DNA from: Roseinatronobacter sp052379845
GTDB taxonomy: Bacteria; Pseudomonadota; Alphaproteobacteria; Rhodobacterales; Rhodobacteraceae
Assembly (NCBI GenBank): GCA_052379845.1
Contig: JBQTCF010000010.1
Reading direction: 5' to 3' (one strand)
DNA length: 64,000 bases
The translations under genes were made by a program, and so were the position numbers. Below the pieces are notes generated by a model. It worked only from the letters and a program-made list of their open reading frames with translations, was not told where the DNA came from and searched no databases. Below, in pieces: positions 1 to 8,734 of the stretch (within the stretch, counting starts at the first letter, position 1; each line of letters opens with the position of its first letter).

Positions 1-1
1 C

Positions 2-610
2 AAATTCCGCAATAACGGCCAGACCTGCGTGTGCGCGAACCGCATCTATGTGCAGGCGGGCGTTTACGATGCCTTCGCGCGGAAACTGGCCCAAGCCGTG
101 TCACAGCTGAAAGTGGGCGATGGGCTGGAAGATGGGGTCTCTGCTGGGCCGCTGATCAATGAAAGCGCGGTCGAGAAGGTTGAAGACCACATCCGCGATG
201 TGCTGGAGCATGGCGGCGACATTATCGCAGGCGGGCAGCGCCATAAGCTGGGCGGCACATTCTTTCAGCCAACAGTTGCCACTGGCGTTACCCAATCCAT
301 GAAGGTGGCGCAGGAAGAAACCTTCGGGCCGCTTGCGCCGCTGTTCAAATTCGACACCGAGGATGAGGCCGTCGCCCTTGCCAATGACACGATATTCGGG
401 CTGGCGTGCTATTTCTATGCCCGCGACATGGGCCGCATCACACGGGTGCAAGAAGCGCTGGAATACGGGATTGTGGGCGTCAATACTGGCATTATCTCAA
501 CAGAACTTGCGCCCTTTGGCGGGGTCAAACAATCGGGACTGGGGCGCGAAGGGTCACGCCACGGTATCGATGATTTCCTTGAAATGAAGTATATCTGCCT
601 GAGTATATGA
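2..610 (+). CDS. gabD: NAD(P)-dependent succinate-semialdehyde dehydrogenase, C-terminal part
   Basis: Cut off by the left edge; about 202 C-terminal residues remain. The reading frame is open from base 2 and carries the aldehyde dehydrogenase active-site segment NNGQTCV, with the nucleophilic Cys codon at 26-28, so the cofactor-binding half lies outside the window. Downstream come QEETFGPLAPLF and FGGVKQSGLGREGS, and the end EMKYICLSI is typical of the GabD group, which oxidises succinate semialdehyde to succinate in the GABA shunt. Other aldehyde dehydrogenases share these motifs, so the exact substrate is inferred. A GC-rich hairpin follows the stop. Confidence 0.8.
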   Translation, partial: KFRNNGQTCVCANRIYVQAGVYDAFARKLAQAVSQLKVGDGLEDGVSAGPLINESAVEKVEDHIRDVLEHGGDIIAGGQRHKLGGTFFQPTVATGVTQSMKVAQEETFGPLAPLFKFDTEDEAVALANDTIFGLACYFYARDMGRITRVQEALEYGIVGVNTGIISTELAPFGGVKQSGLGREGSRHGIDDFLEMKYICLSI

Positions 611-624
611 TCAAAAACAAACCC

Positions 625-653
625 ACCCGGGCAGCGCCGCACGCTGTCCGGGT
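625..653 (+). terminator. Intrinsic terminator-like hairpin after the aldehyde dehydrogenase
   Basis: A 12-bp stem starts 15 bases after the stop codon. Its arms are 625-636 and 642-653, with a five-base loop and one G-T wobble. The T-run behind it is short (TTTG), so termination is likely but not certain. Confidence 0.6.
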
Positions 654-688
654 TTGACAACAGCGCCACTTGACCGTAAATCCCCCCT

Positions 689-813
689 GTCAGCGGCATT
701 CGCTGACGCAACCAATCGGGACCAAAATGGACGGCAGTTCTAGGCGGGCGCAGATCATGCGCCCTAAACCAGAAACCAGCCTTATGGCTGACATATTACC
801 GCGCATGGCGCGG
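689..813 (+). promoter_or_regulatory. Structured mgtE leader with four tandem hairpins
   Basis: The 267 bp before mgtE contain four short hairpins in a row, none inside a gene: 689-707 (GTCAGCG/CGCTGAC), 746-764 (GGGCGC/GCGCCC), 777-790 (CAGCC/GGCTG) and 799-813 (CCGCGC/GCGCGG). All stems are perfect. Known Mg transporter genes often have regulatory leaders (M-box in Firmicutes, mgtA leader in enterics); I see no clear M-box here. A regulatory role is inference. Confidence 0.4.
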
Positions 814-877
814 GCTGCCATTCCGGGCTGATCCGGCACGCCGCCCCTGCCGTGTATGGCACGCAAGGGGGTCGGCA

Positions 878-2281
878 ATGACACTTCAGACACCACTTTC
901 AGAATATCGCTTCGATGCTGCATCGCAAAGCGCAGGCATAGATGCAGCCTTGATTGCAATCGAAGTTGCACGCCTGTTGAAAGAAGGCAGGACAGACGAA
1001 ATACGCCAGTTCATGGAGACATTGGAACTGGCAGATATTGCCGCCTTGATCGAGGAGTTGGACGAAACAAGCGATCTGGCGGTCCTGCAGTTGCTGACGC
1101 TGCATGATCAGGCAGAACTTATCGGCTATCTGCGCCCCTCGTCACAGGTCAGCGTGGCAACGCGCAGCCGCAAAGGCGATCTTGTTGCGCTGATGACCGC
1201 CATGAGCCATGATGAACGCGCGGATTTGTTCAAGCAACTGGACGAAGAAGCGCAAGAAGCCATCCTGCCTGCCCTGTCCAAGGCCGAACGAGAGGATTTG
1301 CGCCGTCTGGCGTCCTACGAGGAATGGACCGTGGGGTCAGTCATGACATCGGATTACGCCGTTGTGACCCCCGACATGACGTCCAGTCAGGCCATCGAGG
1401 CACTGCGCACCCAAGCCTTCGACGCCGAAACCATCTATTCTGCCTATATCATTGGCACATCCCGCGAATTGCTGGGGGTGGTCAGTCTGCGCGACATTCT
1501 GACCGCGCGCCCCCGCCAGCGTGTTTCGGAAATCATGGATACCGAACCCGTTTTCGTGCGCGTCAACGAAGAACAGGAAGAAGCTGCCCGCCTGATTGCG
1601 CGCTATGACCTGCTGGCGCTGCCTGTGCTGGATGACAACGACCGCCTGGTGGGCATTGTGACCGCAGATGACGCCATGGACGTGTCGGAAGAAGAAGTTA
1701 CCGAAGATTTTCATAAAGGGTCAATCGTGCAACCGCTGGATATGTCGGTTGCCGAAGCCACGATTGCCACGCTGTATCGGGCGCGTATTTTCTGGCTGGT
1801 GTTGCTGGTTTTCGGGAACATCTTTTCGGGGGCGGGCATTGCCTATTTCGAAGAAACGATTGCGGCGCATCTGTCGCTTCTGTTCTTTCTGCCCTTGCTG
1901 ATTGCATCGGGCGGGAATGCGGGCACGCAATCGGCCACGCTGATGGTGCGCGCGCTGGCCACGGGCGACGTGCGCCCTGCCGATTTCGGGCGTCTGCTGG
2001 CGCGGGAAACGCTTATTGCGCTGGCCCTTGGCCTGACAATGGCGTTCGCGGTGTCCATCATTGGCGTGTGGCGCGGCGGGCCGGGAATTGCGCTGGTTGT
2101 CGCGTCGGCCATGATTACCATCGTGATGATGGGCGCCCTGATCGGGATGTGCCTGCCCTTCATCTTCGCCAAGATCGACCGCGACCCCGCCGCAGCGTCC
2201 GGCCCGCTGGTGACATCGATTGCCGATGTGCTGGGGGTGGTGATCTATTTTACAATCGCCGCCAAGTTGCTGGAACTGTAA
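878..2281 (+). CDS. mgtE: Magnesium transporter MgtE
   Basis: Inner-membrane Mg2+ channel, 467 residues, the usual family length. The N-terminal part is the acidic helical MgtE_N domain (about residues 30-140). A pair of CBS domains follows (about 148-275), beginning at TVGSVMTSDYAVVTP. The C-terminal third holds five membrane segments with the family signature PLLIASGGNAGTQSATLMVR in the first loop of the pore domain. In characterised MgtE the N and CBS domains bind Mg2+ and close the pore when the ion is abundant. The ATG start follows a purine-rich stretch GGGGGTCGG. It stands alone behind a structured leader. Confidence 0.95.
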   Translation: MTLQTPLSEYRFDAASQSAGIDAALIAIEVARLLKEGRTDEIRQFMETLELADIAALIEELDETSDLAVLQLLTLHDQAELIGYLRPSSQVSVATRSRKGDLVALMTAMSHDERADLFKQLDEEAQEAILPALSKAEREDLRRLASYEEWTVGSVMTSDYAVVTPDMTSSQAIEALRTQAFDAETIYSAYIIGTSRELLGVVSLRDILTARPRQRVSEIMDTEPVFVRVNEEQEEAARLIARYDLLALPVLDDNDRLVGIVTADDAMDVSEEEVTEDFHKGSIVQPLDMSVAEATIATLYRARIFWLVLLVFGNIFSGAGIAYFEETIAAHLSLLFFLPLLIASGGNAGTQSATLMVRALATGDVRPADFGRLLARETLIALALGLTMAFAVSIIGVWRGGPGIALVVASAMITIVMMGALIGMCLPFIFAKIDRDPAAASGPLVTSIADVLGVVIYFTIAAKLLEL

Positions 2282-2373
2282 CGCCATACCCCGCGCGCGC
2301 GTGCCCGTCTTGCATTCGCGCGCGTGGCGCACTATGCCCACACGCAACGCATAACGGCGCAAAAGGGCATGTC

Positions 2374-3456
2374 ATGGACGCAATCGCAACGCTTCGCGGC
2401 AAATATCTGGAACAGATCGGCGCAGCCCCTGATGCGGACGCGCTGGAGAACGTGCGTCTGGCCGCCTTGGGCAAGAAGGGCGAAATCAGCCTGAAAATGC
2501 GCGAACTGGGCCAGATGAGCGCCGAGGAACGCCAGAGCGCCGGCCCCGCGCTGAACGCGCTGAAAACCGAAGTGGATGCAGCGCTAAAGGCGCGCAAAGC
2601 CGCGTTGGAAGATGCTGCCCTTGATGCGCGCCTGAAATCGGAATGGCTGGATGTCACGCTGCCCGGTCGCCCGCGCCCCATGGGCACCATCCACCCTATC
2701 AGCCAGGTCATGGACGAATTGACCGCGATTTTCGCCGATATGGGGTTTTCGGTGGCCGAAGGGCCGCAAATCGAATCGGATTGGTATAATTTCGACGCGC
2801 TGAATATTGCGCCCGAACACCCCGCGCGGCAGGAACATGACACGTTCTTCATGCACCGCGCTGACGGCGACACCCGCCCGCCCCATGTGCTGCGCACCCA
2901 TACCAGCCCTGTGCAGATCCGCGCGATGCAGGATCAGGGCGCCCCCATCCGCGTCATCGCGCCGGGGCGCGTTTACCGCATGGACATGGACCAGACCCAT
3001 ACGCCCATGTTCCATCAGGTCGAAGGGCTGGCCATTGACCGCGACATTTCCATGGCGCAACTGAAATGGACATTGGAAGAATTCTGCCGCGCCTTTTTCG
3101 AGGTGGATGAGGTCGAGTTGCGTTTCCGTGCGTCGCATTTCCCCTTCACGGAACCCTCTGCCGAAGTCGATATTCGCTGTTCATGGGAAGGCGGCCAGTT
3201 GAAGATTGGCGAAGGCAAGGACTGGCTGGAAATTCTGGGGTCTGGCATGGTCCACCCCAAGGTATTGCAGGCGGGCGGGATTGACCCCAATGAATGGCAG
3301 GGCTTCGCCTTTGGCCTTGGGATCGACCGGATTGCCATGTTGAAATACGGCATCCCGGACTTGCGCGCATTTTTCGAATCCGACCTGCGCTGGCTGCGCC
3401 ATTACGGCTTTGCATCCCTTGACCAACCGTCACTGGCGGCGGGGCTGTCGCGTTAA
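2374..3456 (+). CDS. pheS: Phenylalanyl-tRNA synthetase alpha subunit
   Basis: Charges tRNA-Phe as part of an alpha2beta2 enzyme with PheT. The protein has 360 residues: an N-terminal coiled-coil arm (about 1-90), the class II core starting at PMGTIHPISQVMDEL, and motif 3 at GFAFGLGIDRIAMLKYGIPD. The frame is open upstream, but residues before MDAIATLRGKY do not fit the family, so the ATG at 2374 is chosen. pheT is not next to it: the next gene is mtgA. Separation of pheS from pheT is less common than the pheST pair. Confidence 0.95.
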   Translation: MDAIATLRGKYLEQIGAAPDADALENVRLAALGKKGEISLKMRELGQMSAEERQSAGPALNALKTEVDAALKARKAALEDAALDARLKSEWLDVTLPGRPRPMGTIHPISQVMDELTAIFADMGFSVAEGPQIESDWYNFDALNIAPEHPARQEHDTFFMHRADGDTRPPHVLRTHTSPVQIRAMQDQGAPIRVIAPGRVYRMDMDQTHTPMFHQVEGLAIDRDISMAQLKWTLEEFCRAFFEVDEVELRFRASHFPFTEPSAEVDIRCSWEGGQLKIGEGKDWLEILGSGMVHPKVLQAGGIDPNEWQGFAFGLGIDRIAMLKYGIPDLRAFFESDLRWLRHYGFASLDQPSLAAGLSR

Positions 3457-3503
3457 TCATGCGTGGGATTGACCGGCCCGGCGAGTCGTGAATAGCTGAC
3501 ACC

Positions 3504-4256
3504 ATGGCCCGCAAACCTGCCAGCAAAACCAAACACAAGGCCCCGCCGCGCAATGCCGCGAACGGGGTGCTTATGGGCGCGGCGCATCTGCTGCGCCGCG
3601 TGCGCTGGTGGCTGCTGCGCGCGCTGGCGGTTTTGCTTGCGGTTTCGGTGCTGTGGGTGCTGCTGTATCGCATCATCCCCCCGCCCGGCGGCATCTATAT
3701 CTTTCAGGAACATCGCCGCCTTGGCGAAATTCAGCGCCAATGGGTGCCGATGGACCGTATCGCGCCTGTCATGGCGCGGTCTGTCATTGCCGCCGAGGAT
3801 GCGAATTTCTGCCTGCATTGGGGGTTCGACATGACCGAAATCCGCAAGGTCATTGCCGCAGGCAGCACGCGCGGCGCGTCCACCCTGTCGCAGCAAACCG
3901 CCAAGAACGTGTTTTTGTGGCATGGCCGGGACTGGTCGCGCAAGGCGCTGGAATCAGGGTTTACCCTGTTGATTGAAGGGCTGTGGCCGAAGGTGCGCAT
4001 TCTGGAAATCTATCTGAACATGGCCGAATTCGACGAAGGTGTGTTTGGGGTTGAAGCAGCCGCGCGGCATTATTTCCGTGTCGGTGCCGCCGATCTGACC
4101 GCCACACAGGCCGCGCGCCTTGCAGCAGTCCTGCCCGCCCCCAAGGCCCGCAATGCCGCCAATCCCAGCGATTTTCTGCGCAGGCGCACTGCATCCATCA
4201 TGGACGGGGCCGCAACCATTGCCCGCGATGGCCGCGCCGATTGCATAAGCGGTTGA
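3504..4256 (+). CDS. mtgA: Monofunctional biosynthetic peptidoglycan transglycosylase
   Basis: Polymerises lipid II into glycan strands on the periplasmic face of the inner membrane. It has 250 residues, typical of MtgA. One membrane anchor lies at about residues 30-60, followed by the GT51 domain. Visible motifs are VIAAEDANFCLHWGFD, which contains the catalytic Glu, and RGASTLSQQTAKNVFLW, then ILEIYLNMAEF. It starts 47 bp after pheS on the same strand. No transpeptidase domain is present, so it is not a bifunctional PBP. Confidence 0.93.
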   Translation: MARKPASKTKHKAPPRNAANGVLMGAAHLLRRVRWWLLRALAVLLAVSVLWVLLYRIIPPPGGIYIFQEHRRLGEIQRQWVPMDRIAPVMARSVIAAEDANFCLHWGFDMTEIRKVIAAGSTRGASTLSQQTAKNVFLWHGRDWSRKALESGFTLLIEGLWPKVRILEIYLNMAEFDEGVFGVEAAARHYFRVGAADLTATQAARLAAVLPAPKARNAANPSDFLRRRTASIMDGAATIARDGRADCISG

Positions 4257-4316
4257 ATTCCAGCCGCCACCACGGCTACAGAAGGGCAAACCCCGGAAGA
4301 AAGCCTATACCCCCCC

Positions 4317-4982
4317 ATGGCACGCCTGTATCACGTCCCCCTGTCGCCCTTTTGCCGGAAATTGCGCCTGACACTGGCAGAAAAGCGTATCGATGTGGAA
4401 TTGATTGAGGAACGCTTCTGGGAACCCAGCGCCGAGTTTATGCGCCGCAACCCAGCGGGCAAGGTGCCGGTGCTGCGCTATGATGGAAAGCTGCTGACCG
4501 AAAGCCACGCCATTTGCGAATATATCGAAGATATGGTGCCGCTGCCCCCCTTGCTGCCCAAATCCCCCGAGGCCCGCTATGAGGTGCGCCGCCTGTGCAC
4601 ATGGTTTGACGACAAGTTCCATTCCGAGGTGACGGCGAATCTGCTGTATGAGCGCGTCAACAAGAAGATCATGAAACGCGGCTACCCGGATTCGCAGGCC
4701 ATCAAGACGGGGTCAGCCAAAATCAAGTTTCATCTGGATTATATGGACTGGCTGCTTGGCCAGCGCCGCTGGCTGGCGGGAAATGACATGACGCTGGCAG
4801 ACTTTACCGCTGCGGCGCATCTGTCTTGTCTGGATTATATCAATGATGTGGACTGGCAGCGTTCGGCCCTGGTGCATGAATGGTATGCGAAGCTGAAATC
4901 GCGCCCGGCTTTCCGCACGCTTCTGGCCGACCAGTTGCCCGGCTTTCCACCGCCTGCGCATTACACAGATCTGGATTTTTAG
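4317..4982 (+). CDS. Glutathione S-transferase family protein
   Basis: Cytosolic GST-fold protein of 221 residues. The N-terminal thioredoxin-like domain has SPFCRKLRLTLAEK (active-site Ser/Cys region), the cis-Pro element GKVPVL, and the glutathione-binding ESHAICEYIE. The C-terminal half is helical and includes NDMTLADFTAAAHLSCLDYI. This matches the family, but neither substrate nor class can be read from sequence. queG follows after 24 bp, so the two may be cotranscribed. Confidence 0.88.
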   Translation: MARLYHVPLSPFCRKLRLTLAEKRIDVELIEERFWEPSAEFMRRNPAGKVPVLRYDGKLLTESHAICEYIEDMVPLPPLLPKSPEARYEVRRLCTWFDDKFHSEVTANLLYERVNKKIMKRGYPDSQAIKTGSAKIKFHLDYMDWLLGQRRWLAGNDMTLADFTAAAHLSCLDYINDVDWQRSALVHEWYAKLKSRPAFRTLLADQLPGFPPPAHYTDLDF

Positions 4983-5006
4983 GGTGGTTTGGCCCATCTG
5001 GGGCAT

Positions 5007-6065
5007 ATGAGCGAAACACTGAAATCCGACATTCGGCAAATGGCGCAGCAGATGGGCTTTTCTGCCTGCGCCGTCACAACGCCCGCGGCCATCCCCGCCG
5101 CCCCCGCGCGGCTGGCGGATTTCGTGGATCAGGGGCACCATGGCCAGATGGGCTGGATGGCCGAGCGGATGGAATGGCGCGGAAATCCTGCCGCGCTCTG
5201 GCCTGCGGCACGGTCTGTCATCATGCTGGCCGAAACCTATACGCCCGCGCATAACCCGCTGGACCTGCTGGACCTGCACGACCGGGGGGTGATTTCGGCC
5301 TATGCGCTGGGGCGCGACTATCATGATGTCGTCAAGAAGCGCCTGAAACGGCTGGGCCGCTGGCTGATTGACCACGCAGGCGGGGAAATCAAGGTATTTG
5401 TCGACACGGCCCCTGTCATGGAAAAACCGCTGGCAGCGGCGGCAGGGCTGGGCTGGCAGGGCAAACATACCAATCTTTTGTCGCGCGAATTGGGAAACTG
5501 GTTCTTTCTGGGGGCCGTTTTCACCACACTGGTCCTGCCCCCCGATACACCCGCGCGCGAAAATTGCGGGTCCTGCCGCGCCTGTCTGGACATTTGCCCC
5601 ACAAACGCCTTCCCCGCCCCCTTCCAACTGGATGCCCGGCGCTGCATTTCCTACCTGACAATTGAACATCACGGCCCCGTCCCGCTGGAGCTGCGCGAAA
5701 AACTGGGCAACCGCATTTATGGCTGCGATGATTGCCTTGCCGTATGCCCATGGAACAAATTCGCGCAATCCGCATCCGAGGCGAAATATGCCGCGCGCGA
5801 CGGGCTGGTTGCGCCGGATCTGGGCACATTGGCGGGTTTGGACGACACGGGGTTTCGGGCCATGTTCTCCGGCTCTCCCGTCAAGCGGATCGGGCGCAAC
5901 AGGTTCGTGCGCAATGTGCTGTATGCGATCGGCAATTCCGCCACACCGCGCTTGCTGCCCGCAGCTTTGGCGCTATGCGATGACCCTGACGCCACAGTGG
6001 CCGATGCCGCGCGCTGGGCGGTGGGGCGGCTGCGCACACCCTCTGCGGCGGGGCCGGGCGCGTAA
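5007..6065 (+). CDS. queG: Epoxyqueuosine reductase QueG
   Basis: Catalyses the last step of queuosine synthesis in tRNA, reducing epoxyqueuosine with cobalamin and two 4Fe-4S clusters. It has 352 residues. The two ferredoxin-like cluster motifs are CGSCRACLDICPTNAF and CDDCLAVCPWNKFA, with RCISYLTIEHHG between them, as in characterised QueG. The C-terminal part has the HEAT-like VLYAIGNS segment. The ATG at 5007 is preferred over an upstream TTG at 4989 because family members start at about this point. Confidence 0.95.
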   Translation: MSETLKSDIRQMAQQMGFSACAVTTPAAIPAAPARLADFVDQGHHGQMGWMAERMEWRGNPAALWPAARSVIMLAETYTPAHNPLDLLDLHDRGVISAYALGRDYHDVVKKRLKRLGRWLIDHAGGEIKVFVDTAPVMEKPLAAAAGLGWQGKHTNLLSRELGNWFFLGAVFTTLVLPPDTPARENCGSCRACLDICPTNAFPAPFQLDARRCISYLTIEHHGPVPLELREKLGNRIYGCDDCLAVCPWNKFAQSASEAKYAARDGLVAPDLGTLAGLDDTGFRAMFSGSPVKRIGRNRFVRNVLYAIGNSATPRLLPAALALCDDPDATVADAARWAVGRLRTPSAAGPGA

Positions 6066-6074
6066 GGCGCGCCC

Positions 6075-6109
6075 ACGATCCTGCCCCCCTCGATGGGGGG
6101 CGGGATCGT
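6075..6109. terminator. Long hairpin between convergent queG and zapE
   Basis: A 15-bp stem with one G-T wobble and a five-base loop lies in the 57 bp between the two converging stop codons. Stem arms are 6075-6089 and 6095-6109. No good T-run follows on either strand. It may serve both genes as a terminator or RNA 3'-end stabiliser. Confidence 0.5.
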
Positions 6110-6122
6110 TCCCCCTGACAGG

Positions 6123-7205
6123 TCAGTCCGCGGCCCAATCCGCGCCTTGCATTTCGCGCAGGCGACTGGCAGTGCGTTCAAACTCGAACGCGCCGGTGCC
6201 TTCACGGTATAGCTGTTCCGGCTGGGCTGCGGCTGATGCAATCAGCCGCACGCGCGCTTCATACAGCGCATCTATCAAGGTGACAAAGCGTTTGGCCTCA
6301 TTGTAATTCGTGGCTGACAAATACGGGATGTCATCCATCATAAGCACCCGCAACGCGCCCGCAATCGCCAGATAATCTGCCGCGCCCAATGGTTTTCCGC
6401 ATAAATCCCAGAAGCTGGCCCGGCCCACCCCGTTATGCGCCTGCGCAATCACCACTTCGCGCCCCTTGACCGCCAGCGTCAGGGGCTGGCCTGCGTCATG
6501 TCCGGTCAATTCGTCCCAGATGCCCGCCATGGCGCTGCGCGCCTGCGCATCGGCGGGGCTGAAATACACCTGTGCGCCGGCCAGACGGTGCTGGCGGTAA
6601 TCAGTTTCCGACACCAGTTCATGCACAATCATGTTGGTCTTGATCATATCGATGAACGGCACGAACAGCGCACGGTTCAACCCGTTTTTATACAGGTCAT
6701 CCGGCACCCTGTTCGATGTTGTCACAATCGCCACGCCCGCCGCCATCAGCCGTTCAAACAAGCGGCCCACGATCATGGCATCGGTGATGTCGGTGATCTG
6801 CATTTCGTCAAATGCCAGCAACCGCACCTGCCGCGCCACTTGGTCGGCAACCGGGGCCAGCGCATCAGATGTGCCGGTTTTGCGGGCAGCATGCATGCCT
6901 TCATGGATTTCCTGCATGAAGGCGTGAAAATGAACGCGCCGTTTGGGCACATCGGCCACATGCTCGACGAAAAGATCCATCAACATGGATTTCCCGCGCC
7001 CCACGCCCCCCCATAAATACACCCCCGGCGGCGGTTCGGGTTTGCGCCGCGCCAGCAATCCCATCAACCCCGCCTTGGGGGCAGGTTTGCGCAAATAGGC
7101 CAGCACATCGTCAAAACAGGGCAGCGCGCCACGCTGTGCGGCATCGGGGCGCAGCAGGCCCTGTTCAACCTTGCGGTCATAGACTTCTATCAGACTGTCA
7201 CTCAT
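6123..7205 (-). CDS. zapE: Cell division protein ZapE (AFG1-type ATPase)
   Basis: AAA-like P-loop ATPase of 360 residues, homologous to E. coli ZapE and eukaryotic AFG1/LACE1. Walker A is GGVGRGKSMLMD and Walker B is LLAFDEMQITDI; the arginine-finger region GRLFERLMAAGV and ATSNRVP-like VTTSNRVPDDLY follow. In E. coli ZapE acts on FtsZ during division, and in mitochondria AFG1 works in membrane protein quality control. The start MSDSLIEVYDRKV is chosen because the extra upstream residues do not look like the family. It is divergent from sseA. Confidence 0.93.
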   Translation of the reverse strand: MSDSLIEVYDRKVEQGLLRPDAAQRGALPCFDDVLAYLRKPAPKAGLMGLLARRKPEPPPGVYLWGGVGRGKSMLMDLFVEHVADVPKRRVHFHAFMQEIHEGMHAARKTGTSDALAPVADQVARQVRLLAFDEMQITDITDAMIVGRLFERLMAAGVAIVTTSNRVPDDLYKNGLNRALFVPFIDMIKTNMIVHELVSETDYRQHRLAGAQVYFSPADAQARSAMAGIWDELTGHDAGQPLTLAVKGREVVIAQAHNGVGRASFWDLCGKPLGAADYLAIAGALRVLMMDDIPYLSATNYNEAKRFVTLIDALYEARVRLIASAAAQPEQLYREGTGAFEFERTASRLREMQGADWAAD

Positions 7206-7318
7206 GCGAAACTGCATACCCAATGGCGCAGCCGGGGAAAAGCCCCGCCTGCATGCTTGCAACGCGCCCGCGTGCTGGGTAGGTGTTAGGTATCTGCTTT
7301 TCCGGCTTGGGGGATTTC

Positions 7319-8167
7319 ATGGTCGATGATCCGAAAACGCGTGTGTCAACCGACTGGCTTGCCGCGCATCTGACTGACCCTGACCTGCGCATTCTGGACG
7401 CAAGCTGGTATATGCCCGCGCAGAACCGCGATGCGCGCGCCGAATATGACGCTGGCCATATTCCCGGTGCCCGTTTTTTCGACATTGACGATATCAGCGA
7501 CCATCGCTCCGCATTGCCGCATATGGCCCCGCCGGTGGAAAAATTCATGTCGCGCCTGCGTGCCATGGGGGTGGGCGACGGCCATCAGGTGGTCATCTAT
7601 GACGGGGCCGGGTTGTTTTCTGCCGCGCGCGTGTGGTGGCTGTTTCGCCTGATGGGGAAAACCGATGTGGCGGTGCTGGATGGCGGTTTTCCGAAATGGC
7701 AAGCCGAAGGCCGCCAGGTCGAGGACATGGCCCCACTGCTGCGCGAACGCCACATGACGGTCCAGCGTCAGGCCCATCTTGTCAAGGATGTGTCACAAGT
7801 GGCCGCCGCCGTGAAGCTGGGCGATTGGCAGATTGTCGATGCGCGGTCGCCCGAACGCTTCAGGGGTGATGTGCCCGAACCCCGCGAAGGGCTTCGCGCG
7901 GGTCACATGCCCGGCGCGTTGAACCTGCCATTCTCGGGCTTGCTGAACCCCGACGGCACGCTGAAACATGCTGATGATTTGCGCGCGGCGTTCAAGGATG
8001 CCGGCGTTGATCTGGAACGCCCGGTTATTACCACTTGCGGGTCGGGCATTACAGCGGCGGTGCTTAGCCTTGGGCTGGAAATACTGGGCCATCGCAACCA
8101 TGCGCTTTATGACGGGTCATGGGCGGAATGGGGCATGTTCCCCGACCTGAAGGTAGAAACCGGATGA
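7319..8167 (+). CDS. sseA: 3-mercaptopyruvate/thiosulfate sulfurtransferase
   Basis: Two-domain rhodanese of 282 residues. The inactive N-terminal rhodanese domain runs from about residue 10 to 135 (AGHIPGARFFDIDDISD), the catalytic domain from about 160 to 280 (AGHMPGALNLPFSGLL). The active-site loop is TTCGSGITA with Cys240; the CGSG(V/I)TA loop is characteristic of mercaptopyruvate sulfurtransferases rather than thiosulfate rhodaneses. The ATG at 7319 has TTGGGGGA just upstream. Its stop overlaps the next gene's ATG (ATGA), indicating translational coupling. Confidence 0.93.
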   Translation: MVDDPKTRVSTDWLAAHLTDPDLRILDASWYMPAQNRDARAEYDAGHIPGARFFDIDDISDHRSALPHMAPPVEKFMSRLRAMGVGDGHQVVIYDGAGLFSAARVWWLFRLMGKTDVAVLDGGFPKWQAEGRQVEDMAPLLRERHMTVQRQAHLVKDVSQVAAAVKLGDWQIVDARSPERFRGDVPEPREGLRAGHMPGALNLPFSGLLNPDGTLKHADDLRAAFKDAGVDLERPVITTCGSGITAAVLSLGLEILGHRNHALYDGSWAEWGMFPDLKVETG

Positions 8168-8724
8168 CAGGCTTTCGCGCGGGCCAGACTGTGCCCTATA
8201 CAGTCACCTTTCTGGAAATGACACAACGGCCCGGTTATGGCTGGCCGCACACGCCAAACGGTATGTCCGGCGCCCTGCTGAAGGCCGACACCCCGCCTGT
8301 GTGGTATTTTCGCGCACTGTATGATGCGGTCGGGCAGGATTACGCCTGGACGGACATTCACGCCAGCGAAGACGCGCAGATTGCCGATTGGCTGAATTCC
8401 CCCGAAGTTGCGCTGTATTCGCTGATCGACAAGGGCTGGCCGCAGGGTTTTTTCCTGCTGGACTGGCGAGAGCAGACCAGCTGCGAGCTGTGCTATTTCG
8501 GGCTGGTGCCCGAAAGCGTGGGGCGTGGTCTGGGCGCATGGATGCTGCGCACCGCCATTCTGACCGCATGGGACCGCGAAGGGGTGCAAAAGCTGACAGT
8601 GAACACCTGCACGCTGGACCATCCGCGTGCGCTGGTTCAATATCAGAAATACGGCTTTACCCCTGTCCGGCAGGAAGAACGCGCGCGCGTTCTGGTTCGT
8701 GACTGGACCCCTGCCACCAGCTAA
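8164..8724 (+). CDS. GNAT family N-acetyltransferase
   Basis: Predicted cytosolic acyltransferase of 186 residues. The acetyl-CoA-binding motif appears as VPESVGRGLGAWMLRTAI (Q/R-x-x-G-x-G/A type), followed by VQKLTVNTCTLDHPRALVQY and YGFTPV, the usual last GNAT beta strands. The substrate is unknown. The start codon overlaps the sseA stop by four bases, and the aminotransferase gene begins 10 bp after its stop, so the three genes form one operon. Confidence 0.85.
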   Translation: MTGFRAGQTVPYTVTFLEMTQRPGYGWPHTPNGMSGALLKADTPPVWYFRALYDAVGQDYAWTDIHASEDAQIADWLNSPEVALYSLIDKGWPQGFFLLDWREQTSCELCYFGLVPESVGRGLGAWMLRTAILTAWDREGVQKLTVNTCTLDHPRALVQYQKYGFTPVRQEERARVLVRDWTPATS

Positions 8725-8734
8725 GGTGCCCAAG

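Noticed and set aside
2068..2373. Upstream extension of the pheS frame into mtgE-distal sequence
   Set aside because: The extra 102 codons overlap the end of mgtE and do not resemble PheS. The ATG at 2374 fits the family.
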